DNA of 64,000 bases from the NCBI RefSeq assembly GCF_030409905.1, contig NZ_JAUFQT010000001.1:124001-188000 (forward strand). Direction: 5' to 3'. Below, one piece after another: positions 52,680 to 62,317 of this stretch (the stretch's first letter is position 1; each line of letters starts with the position of its first letter). Both the position numbers and the translations under genes were made by a program. The notes below the pieces were generated by a model. The model did not search any database. It was given only the letters and a program-made list of their open reading frames with translations, and was not told the DNA's origin. This DNA comes from Echinicola jeungdonensis. GTDB lineage: Bacteria; Bacteroidota; Bacteroidia; Cytophagales; Cyclobacteriaceae.

Positions 52680-52682
52680 AAA

Positions 52683-53900
52683 TCAAGATTCATAGATCTT
52701 TTGCAGCTTTTTGAAGGTATCTCTAAAGTTGAAATTATTCTTTATATGAAAATGGGCTTCTTTACTCATCATTTGATATAGTTTTGGGCTCTCTGCAAGT
52801 TCTACAATTTTTTTAGCCATTTGCTTATAATCTTTATCCTTAACTAAAAATCCTGTTTTACCATTTATTAAGGTCTCAGGAAACCCTCCCACATCAAATC
52901 CTATTACTGGCAATCCAAATAGCTGTGCTTCCAAAGAAGCTACACCAAAGTTTTCCTTTCTTCCGTTTTTATCTTCAGTGGATGGGAATAAAAAAATATC
53001 ATTTTCATTAAACTGGTCAAATATTTCACTTTGTGCCCTTTTACCATAAAATATAACATAATCTTCCAAACCATTCGATTTAACAAATGCTAAAAGACTT
53101 CCCAACTCCTCCCCTTCTCCAATTATTGAATATTTAACCTTATATCCTTTTTCAACAAGTTCTAAAACAGACTTAAGGGAATAAATATGTCCTTTAAACG
53201 CAACAAGTCTTCCAACACTTAATAATTTTATTGGATGATTCACTGAATCTCTTTTTTTTAAATCAGGTATTGAAACATCAATTCCATTATTTATCATTTG
53301 AATCCTTTTTGAATCTAAACCCAGCTTGATTAATCTCCTTTTTGTAAACTCCGAATTTGCCAAAAAGTACGACACTAAATCATTTAAAACAAGAATGTCA
53401 GTTTTATTTTTGCTAGCTAAAAGCTCTACATCGTAACCATGAAAAGTGACTACTACTTTCCCCTTTAATAACCCAAAATAAAATAGGTCACCAAGTGGTT
53501 TGTATTGATCGCAAAAATGAACATGAATCACTTTTGCATTAACCATGGAATGATATTCTTTGATTAAGTAAAGGAAATAATAGCTAATATTATTTTTTTT
53601 TAAAATATATTTAAGAAAAATAATAATTAAAAAAGGATTTTTAACGGTATCCCAAACCAGATTTCTTACCCTTCTGAATTTAGTATTCGGTATGGATCTA
53701 ACTGTAAAAACTTTATCCAGAAGTTTATACTTTTCAAGTAAATCTTTCTGAGAGGAATTAGAAATATGATTTTTACGATTGGTGAGAATTTTCACATCAT
53801 ACCCTCTTTCCAATGCATCAACTATATTTTGAACGATAAATGTTTCAGAAAAGGTAGGAAACTCACTAACTTTAAAAATAATCAAATTATTATCAGTCAT
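52683..53900 (-). CDS. Glycosyltransferase family 4 protein
   Basis: A 405-residue GT-B enzyme. VIHVHFCDQYKPLGD and VVTFHGYDVELL in the acceptor domain, then LSVGRLVAFKGHIYSL and ENFGVASLEAQLFGLPVIGFDVGGFPE (E-x7-E) and GKTGFLVKDKDY in the donor domain. The HGYD segment is typical of the colanic-acid-type WcaL/AmsK glycosyltransferases, so a galactosyl or similar transfer is possible but unproven. Confidence 0.92.
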   Translation of the reverse strand: MTDNNLIIFKVSEFPTFSETFIVQNIVDALERGYDVKILTNRKNHISNSSQKDLLEKYKLLDKVFTVRSIPNTKFRRVRNLVWDTVKNPFLIIIFLKYILKKNNISYYFLYLIKEYHSMVNAKVIHVHFCDQYKPLGDLFYFGLLKGKVVVTFHGYDVELLASKNKTDILVLNDLVSYFLANSEFTKRRLIKLGLDSKRIQMINNGIDVSIPDLKKRDSVNHPIKLLSVGRLVAFKGHIYSLKSVLELVEKGYKVKYSIIGEGEELGSLLAFVKSNGLEDYVIFYGKRAQSEIFDQFNENDIFLFPSTEDKNGRKENFGVASLEAQLFGLPVIGFDVGGFPETLINGKTGFLVKDKDYKQMAKKIVELAESPKLYQMMSKEAHFHIKNNFNFRDTFKKLQKIYES

Positions 53901-53921
53901 AAACCATCTCAGAAAATGAAA

Positions 53922-54881
53922 TTAATTAAACTCTAGTTTTATTTTGAAATATCTTTTTAAATACGATTTAATTTTAAAAAAATAAAAACTTAGAAGGAAA
54001 CTAAATTTACTTTTAAACATATTTGCGTCATAAAATACCTTATGAACATAGGGATCAAATATTTTAAAGAAAGAAAACCATTTTTCATGGGCTTCCTTAA
54101 CCTTATAAGAAGTTAAATTAAAGTTTCTTTTGATATAATGTAGGACAATAAATTCTTCATAAACTCTTGTCATTCTTTTTACCTCATTATCATGATTTCT
54201 TGTCACTGCCGAGTGATATCTAAAAAAATTTAAATGTGATGAAAGAAATCCAATATTTGCATTTTCACTAATCGATAGCCAAAACAACCAGTCTCCACAG
54301 ATTTTCATACTTGTTAAAATATCCCAATCTTTTTGTTTAATAAGTTTTTTATTAAAAACACAAGCACTAGCATTTGGTATTACATTTTTGAATTGAAGAT
54401 AATTAACAATAAAATTGTTTCCCTTTTGAACCCAATTATCCCCCCATATATTAGGAGTAAAATCACTGGTCCATTTAATTCTATCTTCTAAATAGACGCA
54501 GTTTTCATCAACATCATATGATTGACTATATGCCATATCTAATCCATTAGATTCGATAAATTCAATAATATTTTCTAAGAAATGTAAATCAGAAAAATCA
54601 TCACTTTCAGCAATCCAAATCCAATCATATTTAGCCAATTCTATTCCTTTTTTCCATTGTTTAAATGGGCTTCCGGAATTATTACTATTTTGCAAACAGT
54701 AACTTACCTTAGGATGGTTTTTATATGGAATTAAATATTCCCAACTACCATCAGTAGAATAATCATCTAATAGAATTAATTCAAAATTTTGATGGGTTTG
54801 ATTTAGAATACTTTCAATACGTTTATCAAGAAATAAAGAATGGTTATAATTTGGGATTACGATAGTAATAAAGGACGACAT
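53922..54881 (-). CDS. Glycosyltransferase family 2 protein
   Basis: A 319-residue GT-A enzyme: ITIVIPNYNHSLFLDKRIES, then FELILLDDYSTDGSWEYL and YDWIWIAESDDFSD, where the DxD motif has the form ESDD. ICGDWLFWLSISE is in the acceptor region. The C-terminus is rich in Lys and aromatic residues (FKSKFSFLLSFYFFKIKSYLK). Its start shares one base with the stop of the upstream gene, a sign of coupling. Confidence 0.9.
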   Translation of the reverse strand: MSSFITIVIPNYNHSLFLDKRIESILNQTHQNFELILLDDYSTDGSWEYLIPYKNHPKVSYCLQNSNNSGSPFKQWKKGIELAKYDWIWIAESDDFSDLHFLENIIEFIESNGLDMAYSQSYDVDENCVYLEDRIKWTSDFTPNIWGDNWVQKGNNFIVNYLQFKNVIPNASACVFNKKLIKQKDWDILTSMKICGDWLFWLSISENANIGFLSSHLNFFRYHSAVTRNHDNEVKRMTRVYEEFIVLHYIKRNFNLTSYKVKEAHEKWFSFFKIFDPYVHKVFYDANMFKSKFSFLLSFYFFKIKSYLKRYFKIKLEFN

Positions 54882-55996
54882 TAATTTCCCTCAATAAGTT
54901 TTAAAATACAGTTTCTAACTTGCAAAACAGTATCAATTCTGTTTAAATAGTCAATTGCTTCTATTCTATTTCTCCTTCCAATATCTCTCCTTAATACTTC
55001 ATCTTTAGATAAATTATTTATAATTGAAATTATTGAATTATAATCTAGGTAATCTATTCCTAAATCTAGTGAATCATTATTTAAAAAATCCTCTACACCT
55101 GTAAGCTGTTTGAAATAAATAATGGGTAATTCGGCCAAGGCAGCTTCAATTGCCACTCGGGGAAAAGGATCTTCTCTACTACTCATAAAAAAAGCATTCA
55201 TTTCAAAAAACCTCGAATAAACATCATCTACATTTCCTATTAGTTTAAATGTTCCATCAATATTTCTTTTACAAATTTCAAATTCCAATTCAATTAGTTT
55301 ATCGTTTGATATTTCTCCAAACCAATGAAAACATACATTCTTGTCCTTCATCAAAGATGCCAGATGAATTGAAATATCAATACCTTTTCGAAACGTGGGC
55401 GTTCCTGCCATAGCTATATTAAACTTACTCTCCTTTTTAACTATTTGTTTACTAGGATAAGCATACAAATCAAATGGTCCAGGCGCAACAGTTGTCTTAT
55501 TTTTATCAACTCCAAATCGTTTTACAAGATCCTTTTCAATTCTGGAGTTTACCACAAAAAAATGGTCAATTTCTTTAAAATACTTCTTCTCCCGCCCTTT
55601 GAGAAATTGGGAAGAAACCATTTCCATTTCTCTTATGTGACAAATTAATTTTACTTTACAATTGAATTTTATAGGTATTAAAAAAGGGATGGGAACAATA
55701 GTATTAATATAAATTAATTCAGGTTTATAATTATTTATAAAAGCTGGCAAGTCACTAACTTCATTGTTTGCTTTGATAAATAATTTCCTAAAACGTAAGT
55801 ACTTACTTTTAGGAGGAGGAGTATAAATTAAAGTTTTCACATTTTGAGAATATTTTTCTAATATTGGTCCCCCAGACAAAAGTATTACAGTAATTTCCCA
55901 TTGAGGTTCAATATTTTTAATCCCTTGAATTAAAGTTAGCAAAGAAATTGGAGCTCCAGATCTACTAGCATCATTACCAAAGAATAAAATTTTCAT
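54881..55996 (-). CDS. Glycosyltransferase family 4 protein
   Basis: A 371-residue GT-B enzyme. MKILFFGNDASRSGAPISLL is the acceptor-domain start and shares the SGAP motif of many O-antigen GT4 enzymes. The donor region reads FNIAMAGTPTFRKGIDISI and MSSREDPFPRVAIEAALAELPIIYF (E-x7-E). It is coupled to the genes on both sides (one shared base and adjacent stop/start). Confidence 0.9.
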   Translation of the reverse strand: MKILFFGNDASRSGAPISLLTLIQGIKNIEPQWEITVILLSGGPILEKYSQNVKTLIYTPPPKSKYLRFRKLFIKANNEVSDLPAFINNYKPELIYINTIVPIPFLIPIKFNCKVKLICHIREMEMVSSQFLKGREKKYFKEIDHFFVVNSRIEKDLVKRFGVDKNKTTVAPGPFDLYAYPSKQIVKKESKFNIAMAGTPTFRKGIDISIHLASLMKDKNVCFHWFGEISNDKLIELEFEICKRNIDGTFKLIGNVDDVYSRFFEMNAFFMSSREDPFPRVAIEAALAELPIIYFKQLTGVEDFLNNDSLDLGIDYLDYNSIISIINNLSKDEVLRRDIGRRNRIEAIDYLNRIDTVLQVRNCILKLIEGN

Positions 55997-56962
55997 TTAA
56001 CTCAAATTATGAATCCACTTTCCTAATTTAATTAAACCATTTCCTGTTTTGATTATAAAGAGATGCCATATATTGTATCTTTTCTTATTTAAAATGGTAT
56101 TTCTGTTAAGTATTTCATTCCACCTTTCATGAGGAAACATGATTTCTTGAATTTCATTTTGATACTGGATATTTTCATCTATTAATTTGTCAATTTCCAT
56201 AAAATTGAATTGGAATGAATGTGTTTTCTCTGTGATGCCTTTTATTTCCATTACATCTAATATTTCATCTTTTATAAATTCTTTACTTACGTTCACTTTA
56301 TCTGAAAAAATCTTTCCACTTGTCACACCATATATTGCCACTTTAAAATCAAAATCAATGGAAGCCAAACTTCTCCATTTTGGTAACACATAATCTACAA
56401 ATGATCTGTGCTTGTGGGCTTGCAAAAAACACTTTCTATATATATCTGCATAGTATTGTTCGTAATCATGAATCCCTATTATTATGTCAGATTGTTGAGT
56501 TGGAAAGTCTAAAAGCGCCATCTCTCTTTTTATAAATGACTCAGGTCGCAAAGTTTCTCCGTCCTTAGGAATATAGTTAATAGCTTTTTTTAAATGATGA
56601 ATATTATAAAAGTGATTACCTGCTGGGCGAAATATTCCAAAGAATTTATCTAAAATAAGCCCTTGAACACAAAATGTTTTTTTTGAGTACTTGTCTAATT
56701 TAGACAAAACTTTTTCCAGACCAATTTTACTAATTAAAACATCCGCATCAATACATAATAACCAATCCTTCCTAGATTTTATTGCAATTTCAAAAGATCT
56801 TTTAATAGCAGCAGAAAATGGTATTTCATGAACAATATCTATAGATTCTTTTTCAAACAATTGTTCTAGCAATTGTTTACAATTATTTTCGGTTCTTTCA
56901 TTTGAAGAACGAACAATTACTTTAATATTCTGAAATTTCATTTTGAATATTAAGTCAATCAA
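55997..56962 (-). CDS. GT-A-fold glycosyltransferase-like protein
   Basis: A 321-residue protein without an exact family match. FQNIKVIVRSSNERTENNCKQ, then SFEIAIKSRKDWLLCIDADV with a DxD-type motif (DAD) shows a nucleotide-diphospho-sugar transferase fold. A long central part with His and Tyr (GNHFYNIHHL, GIHDYEQYYADIYRKCFLQAHK) is unlike standard GT2. It may be a divergent glycosyltransferase acting on the locus glycan. The start could be at the third Met (MKFQNIK, codon 8), which aligns better with the fold. Confidence 0.7.
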   Translation of the reverse strand: MIDLIFKMKFQNIKVIVRSSNERTENNCKQLLEQLFEKESIDIVHEIPFSAAIKRSFEIAIKSRKDWLLCIDADVLISKIGLEKVLSKLDKYSKKTFCVQGLILDKFFGIFRPAGNHFYNIHHLKKAINYIPKDGETLRPESFIKREMALLDFPTQQSDIIIGIHDYEQYYADIYRKCFLQAHKHRSFVDYVLPKWRSLASIDFDFKVAIYGVTSGKIFSDKVNVSKEFIKDEILDVMEIKGITEKTHSFQFNFMEIDKLIDENIQYQNEIQEIMFPHERWNEILNRNTILNKKRYNIWHLFIIKTGNGLIKLGKWIHNLS

Positions 56963-56996
56963 TAAACTAAATTTACAAAATTCAAACTAACATAAA

Positions 56997-57695
56997 TTAT
57001 GGTTTTATCGCAATTAAATTATAACCAGTAGTCATTGCATCAGTTTTCAATATTTTATCCAATAAATTTGTTAAAGGTCTCTTTAAAAAAAATACAAGAG
57101 GTATAATAATTTTTGAAATTAAATTTGAACGACTTGATTGAATTTGCAATATCCTAACCCACAACACATCAATTGCTTCAAAATAACTATTCCGTTCAGT
57201 AATATTTAAATCTTTAAATTTTTTAAATAAAAATTGCAAACCATATTTGGTAAATCTGTAATAATCATGCGGTCTATCATGAAGAGGGAAAATGAAAGGA
57301 GTAGTAATTATTATCTTACCTTTCGGAACTAAAGCATTAAACATAGTTTCAACTCCTAAATGAGGTGAGTGTAAATGTTCCAAAACTTCACAGCAAACTA
57401 TTACATCAAAAGACTGATAAAAATTAAAACTACATAAATCGCCTAAAATATCGGGTTCTCTTTCTGGATCAATATCAAAAGAAGTTACTTTAAACCTATT
57501 TTTAATAGACCATTTTAATAACAATTTATTTATTTCTCCTCCAGAGCCAATTGTTAACACATTGCTTCCTCTTTTGATATTTTGAAAATGTTCATTCAAA
57601 AATTCATACAAACCTTGTCTAGAACGAATTTTGCTTAACCTTAATAAAATACTATTCATGGAATTAGTTTTTATAAACTCAACTATTGAAACCAT
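56997..57695 (-). CDS. Class I SAM-dependent methyltransferase
   Basis: A 232-residue protein. VLTIGSGGEINKLLLKW is motif I in altered form, followed by VTSFDIDPEREPDI, DVIVCCEVLEHLHSPH and LVPKGKIIITTPF. This order is seen in methyltransferases of polysaccharide clusters. The CEVLEHLHSP segment and the HDRPHDYYRFT sequence that follows are typical of type 11 members. Overlap of 13 bases with the asparagine synthetase gene downstream suggests coupling. It could methylate a sugar in the chain or cap its end. Confidence 0.88.
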   Translation of the reverse strand: MVSIVEFIKTNSMNSILLRLSKIRSRQGLYEFLNEHFQNIKRGSNVLTIGSGGEINKLLLKWSIKNRFKVTSFDIDPEREPDILGDLCSFNFYQSFDVIVCCEVLEHLHSPHLGVETMFNALVPKGKIIITTPFIFPLHDRPHDYYRFTKYGLQFLFKKFKDLNITERNSYFEAIDVLWVRILQIQSSRSNLISKIIIPLVFFLKRPLTNLLDKILKTDAMTTGYNLIAIKP

Positions 57696-59482
57696 TTCTT
57701 AAACCAATGCTCTAAACCAATTAATAATAATTGATCATAAGAATTCATTTTATTAAAGTTTCTTATTAAAGCATCTCCATTAATTATATCATTTTTTACC
57801 AATGCTCCATTTATTAGAATAGAAAATGCATCATTTCCTATAATCTCTTCTTTCCACTTCTCTATAGGGCTGCTAAACCCCTTTTTTCTATTTATGTGCA
57901 TGTTTTCAGGAAAGTAATTTTTCATTGCTTTTTTTAGAAGAAACTTTTTCTCTCCATTATTGTAAATAAGATTTTCATCGATTGAGAAAACTAATTCAAT
58001 TAACTCTATATCCAAAAATGGCACTCTAACTTCAATTCCTTTAGCCATACTAATTTTATCGACTTTCACCAAGCAGTGATCCGGCATAAAACAATGAAAA
58101 TCAATTATTTGAGAGTTTAATACAGGTGAATAATTTTGGTTCCAATTTGAAGAAATAACGCTTGTAATCAATTCACTATCATTTAAACCGAAAATCTCAT
58201 CCCTTAATACCGAAGACAAATAGCCATTATATGTAATGTATTTGGAAATCGGATCTTTTCGATTTAGCACTTCTCCCCTCCATATACTTGCTAATCTTTG
58301 ACGATAGGTCGGTTTCGCAAATTGATTATACCAATTGTTAAAATCATCATACCAATTATATCCTGCAAAAAGTTCATCAGCACCATCTCCACCTAGTACT
58401 ACTTTATGCCCTTTATTCTTGACAAGATTAGCTAATGACAAATATGGGAATAACCCATTATAATGGAAAGGTTCTTCATTGATGCTGATCAATTCCTCTA
58501 AACAAGAATTTGCAATGTCTGCATTAATTTCTTTATGAATATGATCAGTTTGGAAAGAATCAGCAATTAATTTAGCATATTCACTTTCATCACTACTTTT
58601 TTCATCAAAACCTATAGAGAAAGTAGATAGCGAATATGGAAGTCTCTTGACTAAAAATGAAGTAATTATTGATGAATCAATTCCTCCACTTAATAATGAT
58701 CCGACTGGGACATCACTTAAAGTTTGTAACTCAATGCTTTCTTCTATTTTGTCTTTAATTTTAAAAATTGCTTCTTCCTTGTTTGATATTTTGGGTTGAT
58801 ATTTTAATTCCCAATATTTTACAACTTTCGGTGTTAAAGAATTGATTGATAATTTCAAATAGTGACCGGGTAATAATTTTTTCACTCCTTTAAAAATAGA
58901 ATATTCTCCTGGAACATTCCCAAATGCTAAATAAAGATTTAACGCCTCTTTATTTAGTTCCTTTCTGAAAGAATCACATTTAAAAAATGCCTTTGGCTCA
59001 GATGAAAATAGGAATACATTTTCATTTTGATAGTAAAATAGCGGTTTAACACCAGCATGATCTCTAGCCAAAAATATTTCTTTCTTATTTTTATCAAATA
59101 TTCCAAACGCAAATATTCCCCTAAGTTTATTTAAACAATCCACACCCCATTCTTCATACCCATGAATTATCACTTCGGAGTCACTATCCGATTTGAATTT
59201 ATGGCCTTTGGTGATTAGTTCCTTTCGAAGACTTTTATAATTATAAATTTCACCATTAAAAGTAAGCCATAAACTTTCATTCTCATTAGAAATTGGTTGC
59301 TTTGCTCTATCACTCAAATCAATAATCGATAAACGTCTATGACCTAAATAAACTCTGTCCTCTTCAAACCCCTTTAAACCAAAACCATCGGGCCCTCTAT
59401 GAATTAACGAACTGAGCATCAACTCAAAATTTTCTCTATTAATGCTATTTTTAAATTTTAACTGACCAAGGATTCCACACAT
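57683..59482 (-). CDS. asnB: Asparagine synthetase (glutamine-hydrolysing)-like amidotransferase
   Basis: A 599-residue two-domain enzyme. Cys2 after Met (MCGILGQL) is the glutaminase nucleophile, then RGPDGFG, HRRLSIIDLS and FNGEIYNYKSLR. The synthetase domain has the PP-loop SGGIDSS and GDGADELFAGY. Family members in surface-glycan clusters, such as WbpS-like proteins, often amidate uronic acids or form other amides on sugars, not free asparagine. The location between two methyltransferases in a glycan locus supports such a role, by inference. Confidence 0.9.
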   Translation of the reverse strand: MCGILGQLKFKNSINRENFELMLSSLIHRGPDGFGLKGFEEDRVYLGHRRLSIIDLSDRAKQPISNENESLWLTFNGEIYNYKSLRKELITKGHKFKSDSDSEVIIHGYEEWGVDCLNKLRGIFAFGIFDKNKKEIFLARDHAGVKPLFYYQNENVFLFSSEPKAFFKCDSFRKELNKEALNLYLAFGNVPGEYSIFKGVKKLLPGHYLKLSINSLTPKVVKYWELKYQPKISNKEEAIFKIKDKIEESIELQTLSDVPVGSLLSGGIDSSIITSFLVKRLPYSLSTFSIGFDEKSSDESEYAKLIADSFQTDHIHKEINADIANSCLEELISINEEPFHYNGLFPYLSLANLVKNKGHKVVLGGDGADELFAGYNWYDDFNNWYNQFAKPTYRQRLASIWRGEVLNRKDPISKYITYNGYLSSVLRDEIFGLNDSELITSVISSNWNQNYSPVLNSQIIDFHCFMPDHCLVKVDKISMAKGIEVRVPFLDIELIELVFSIDENLIYNNGEKKFLLKKAMKNYFPENMHINRKKGFSSPIEKWKEEIIGNDAFSILINGALVKNDIINGDALIRNFNKMNSYDQLLLIGLEHWFKKWFQ

Positions 59483-59492
59483 TTTAAACTAA

Positions 59493-60200
59493 TTATATTG
59501 TACATATGACCATTTGACAGGAATGCCATTCTTTCCTATAGCCTATAGGGCCAAATGCTTTCATTATTATTTTTGATAATATTGTTAGTTTTTTTGGGGG
59601 TAGTAATTTATGATCAATAATTTTTAGGCCAATAAATTCTAATAACTTGTTTAATTCATCCTTATTCCATTCTCTTACATGTGAAGCATGAGGACTTTCA
59701 AAACAATTCCTTCCTCTCAAAATATCTCTTTCTGGTGTTGAAATAATTATAATACCATTATTCTTAATTGAGTCTCTACAAAATTCTAATGTCGGTAGGG
59801 GGTTCGACAAATGTTCTATAACATCAGCACAAATAATTATATCTGCTTTATTTTCTAAATTCAATGAAAGATTTTCTAGATCTACTCCATAGAAAAATGA
59901 CTTAGGCAAAGCCTTTAAAGCAAAAGATTTACAATTTGGCTGATCAATTAAAATAAGCTCTTTTAAATAAGGTGCTAAGAACCATTTTCCTTTTGTTCCT
60001 GGACCACATCCTAAATCAATTCCTATTTGATAATTTTTCTTTTTAATTAAACTAGCTGCAAATTTATACACGTCATATTGATAAACCGAAGAAGTTTTAA
60101 TCCTTTCATCATTCCAATACTCACCCACAAACTCTGTTTCATATGTTTTTGCAGTATCATTATCTTTATATCCTTTCTTTATAAAAAACATGTTATCCAT
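59493..60200 (-). CDS. Class I SAM-dependent methyltransferase
   Basis: A 235-residue protein. IGIDLGCGPGTKGKWF is a good motif I. ELILIDQPN is the strand-two acid. ADIIICADVIEHLSNPLPTLEF and GIIIISTPERDILRG match methyltransferases of the type 11/12 group. It is directly downstream of the Wzt-type ABC ATPase (one base apart) in the operon. In ABC-exported O-antigens a terminal methyl group often stops chain growth and is recognised by the Wzt C-terminal domain, so this enzyme or a neighbour may be the capping enzyme. This is a prediction from position. Confidence 0.88.
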   Translation of the reverse strand: MDNMFFIKKGYKDNDTAKTYETEFVGEYWNDERIKTSSVYQYDVYKFAASLIKKKNYQIGIDLGCGPGTKGKWFLAPYLKELILIDQPNCKSFALKALPKSFFYGVDLENLSLNLENKADIIICADVIEHLSNPLPTLEFCRDSIKNNGIIIISTPERDILRGRNCFESPHASHVREWNKDELNKLLEFIGLKIIDHKLLPPKKLTILSKIIMKAFGPIGYRKEWHSCQMVICTI

Positions 60201-61406
60201 TTATTTCTTAATTTCGTGAGTGATTTTATGTGGGATTAAAAAAACTGAGGCGTATCCAGGTAAATAATTTTTAACATCGAAAAAGGTTATATTTCTTTGT
60301 ACAGATAGAAATTTTCCTTTATCTCCTTCCAAAATTGATGCGGTAATGAAATATCTACCTGCATTGAAATTAGCATTTTGAAATTCAAATTTATATAGAT
60401 TTAATTTTCCTGAAGTAAATTCAATATTCTCTATTAGCTGCAAGACATTATTTTCTGTTGCATCATTCACTGTAATTAAAATTTTTAAATCATTGTAAAT
60501 AGCTTTTCCGCACAAATCCAACTCAAATTGAATGAAATAGGACTTTCCAAATGTTAATTCCTTGCCTACAGGGTTATCCGTTTCTTTAATCCAAAATTTT
60601 TTAATTAAAATATTCTGAATCTCATTTGTTTTTGTGTGCTTTTCTTGCTTCAAAGCTTTAGTGTAATAAAAAATAATATCACCAACCCCATTACCATATT
60701 TCAAAAGATTTCCCTTTTCTAATAATCCAAGTTTATCACATATTCTAGTTAATTGGGGAATGCTATGGGAAACAAAAACAACTGCTGATTTGGAAATCAC
60801 TTTATATATATGGTTAAAACATTTAACTCTAAAGTCAGAATCTCCAACTGCTAGCACTTCGTCTAATATTAAAACGTCAGGTTCCAGCTGCGCGGCAATT
60901 GCAAAACCTAATCTTACTTTCATACCACTACTATAGTTTTGCACAGGCATATCAACAAACTCTTCCATTTCAGCAAAATTCACTATATCATCAAATTTAT
61001 AATCAATTTCAGCTTTAGAAAAACCTAATATAGCCCCATTATTATATACATTTTCTCTACCTGTTAATACAGGATTAAATCCAGCCCCCAACTCTATCAA
61101 AGCCCCAACCTTTCCCCTCATTTCTATTCTTCCTTCATCAGGGCGAATAAGTCCATTCAGCATTTTTAGGAGTGTACTTTTGCCTGCACCGTTATGCCCA
61201 ATTAATCCTAAACATTCACCTCGCCTTACTTCAAAACTCACATCCTTCACTGCCCAAAATTCATCCTTACGAAGTATTTCAGGATTTTTTATTCCTAATA
61301 CTGATCGGAAAATATCTCCTAATCCATACCAAAGACTACGCTTAAGGCTTTTGCAGAATTTCTTGGAAACCCCCTCTACCTTAATCAATACCTCGTCATT
61401 CCTCAT
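60201..61406 (-). CDS. wzt: ABC transporter ATP-binding protein, Wzt-type with C-terminal carbohydrate-binding domain
   Basis: A 401-residue ATPase. Residues 1-250 are the nucleotide-binding domain: Walker A GHNGAGKSTLLK, signature YSSGMKVRLGFA, Walker B DVLILDEVLAVGDSDF and the H-loop VFVSHS. Residues about 260-400 form a beta-sandwich (FWIKETDNPVGKELTFGKSY, then FNAGRYFITASILEG) of the Wzt C-terminal type, which binds the modified non-reducing end of the glycan. The N-terminal VEGVSKKFCKSLKRSL is typical of TagH/Wzt. With the permease gene next to it, this is the exporter of the locus polysaccharide across the inner membrane. Confidence 0.93.
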   Translation of the reverse strand: MRNDEVLIKVEGVSKKFCKSLKRSLWYGLGDIFRSVLGIKNPEILRKDEFWAVKDVSFEVRRGECLGLIGHNGAGKSTLLKMLNGLIRPDEGRIEMRGKVGALIELGAGFNPVLTGRENVYNNGAILGFSKAEIDYKFDDIVNFAEMEEFVDMPVQNYSSGMKVRLGFAIAAQLEPDVLILDEVLAVGDSDFRVKCFNHIYKVISKSAVVFVSHSIPQLTRICDKLGLLEKGNLLKYGNGVGDIIFYYTKALKQEKHTKTNEIQNILIKKFWIKETDNPVGKELTFGKSYFIQFELDLCGKAIYNDLKILITVNDATENNVLQLIENIEFTSGKLNLYKFEFQNANFNAGRYFITASILEGDKGKFLSVQRNITFFDVKNYLPGYASVFLIPHKITHEIKK

Positions 61407-61407
61407 C

Positions 61408-62247
61408 TTATGATCCGCTTCGTTCTACAATTATAGGCATGGCAATCTTGACGACTAATAAAGAAAATAATAGTAAGCCAATTAATACCACACTCCATAT
61501 CCATAAGGGTTGCCAAAGGATAAACCCATAGCTTCCAAAACTGCTCCTAGCTATTTCTAAAAATGGAGTAACAGGATTAATTCCTTGCAGCAATGCCAGA
61601 TTACCTCCCGCTCTCAAAGGATAAATAACAGGGCTTAAATACATTACAAAAGGTAAAATCATGGGTAATGCTTTGCCTATATCCCCATACAGCAAGCCTA
61701 AAGGGGCCAACATTATCCCTATACTAATACCTGTTACCAATAACCCAATGATCCCAATAAAACCAGTTATCCAATTCCAGTTTGGTGGATAACCTAAGCT
61801 CCACAGAATTGGAATCAAAACCATTAACTTTAATAATAAACTAAACAACTGATCATATACTGCTGCTAAAATCAAAGATTCTCTAGGGAAATTTAATTTA
61901 CTCATCATTCCCATTGCACCTTGATAGCGTTGGATAGGTTTGTTAAGGGCCTCTGCAAAAAAGCTCCAAAGAATAGTTCCACATAAAGTAAACGCGGCAT
62001 AATCCATAGGAGCACCATCAATCGACACCACCTTTTGATCATTTAGGAAAATCCAGATTCCTGCCGTAAAAAAAGGAGGAATAAATAGCCAAAAAACACC
62101 CAAAAAAGATCTTTTGTAACCCGCTCTTAAATCTCTAATAAATAACCTGAAGGCCAACTCCCGTCCTTCCTTAAATCCTAAAAAGATCTCGCGAACAAGT
62201 TTGGATACCCCATACTTGTTTTGGGAATTGTAAACAGTGGTTTTCAT
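61408..62247 (-). CDS. wzm: ABC-2 type permease, Wzm-like polysaccharide exporter
   Basis: A 279-residue integral membrane protein with six predicted membrane segments. FRLFIRDLRAGYKRSFLGVFWLFIPP at the N-terminus is the hallmark of Wzm/TagG-type ABC-2 permeases. SPVIYPLRAG and INPVTPFLEIARSSF are in the expected positions. It forms the transport channel with the Wzt-type ATPase, whose start lies at its stop. ABC-dependent export means that chains are completed in the cytoplasm. The Wzy-like membrane proteins at the far end of the locus would then serve another glycan or have another function. Confidence 0.93.
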   Translation of the reverse strand: MKTTVYNSQNKYGVSKLVREIFLGFKEGRELAFRLFIRDLRAGYKRSFLGVFWLFIPPFFTAGIWIFLNDQKVVSIDGAPMDYAAFTLCGTILWSFFAEALNKPIQRYQGAMGMMSKLNFPRESLILAAVYDQLFSLLLKLMVLIPILWSLGYPPNWNWITGFIGIIGLLVTGISIGIMLAPLGLLYGDIGKALPMILPFVMYLSPVIYPLRAGGNLALLQGINPVTPFLEIARSSFGSYGFILWQPLWIWSVVLIGLLLFSLLVVKIAMPIIVERSGS

Positions 62248-62317
62248 CTATTTATACTACTAGAAGTATTCAATTGTGATCATTATTTTCCATCAAAGCA
62301 TTGCCTAGATAGGGGGC

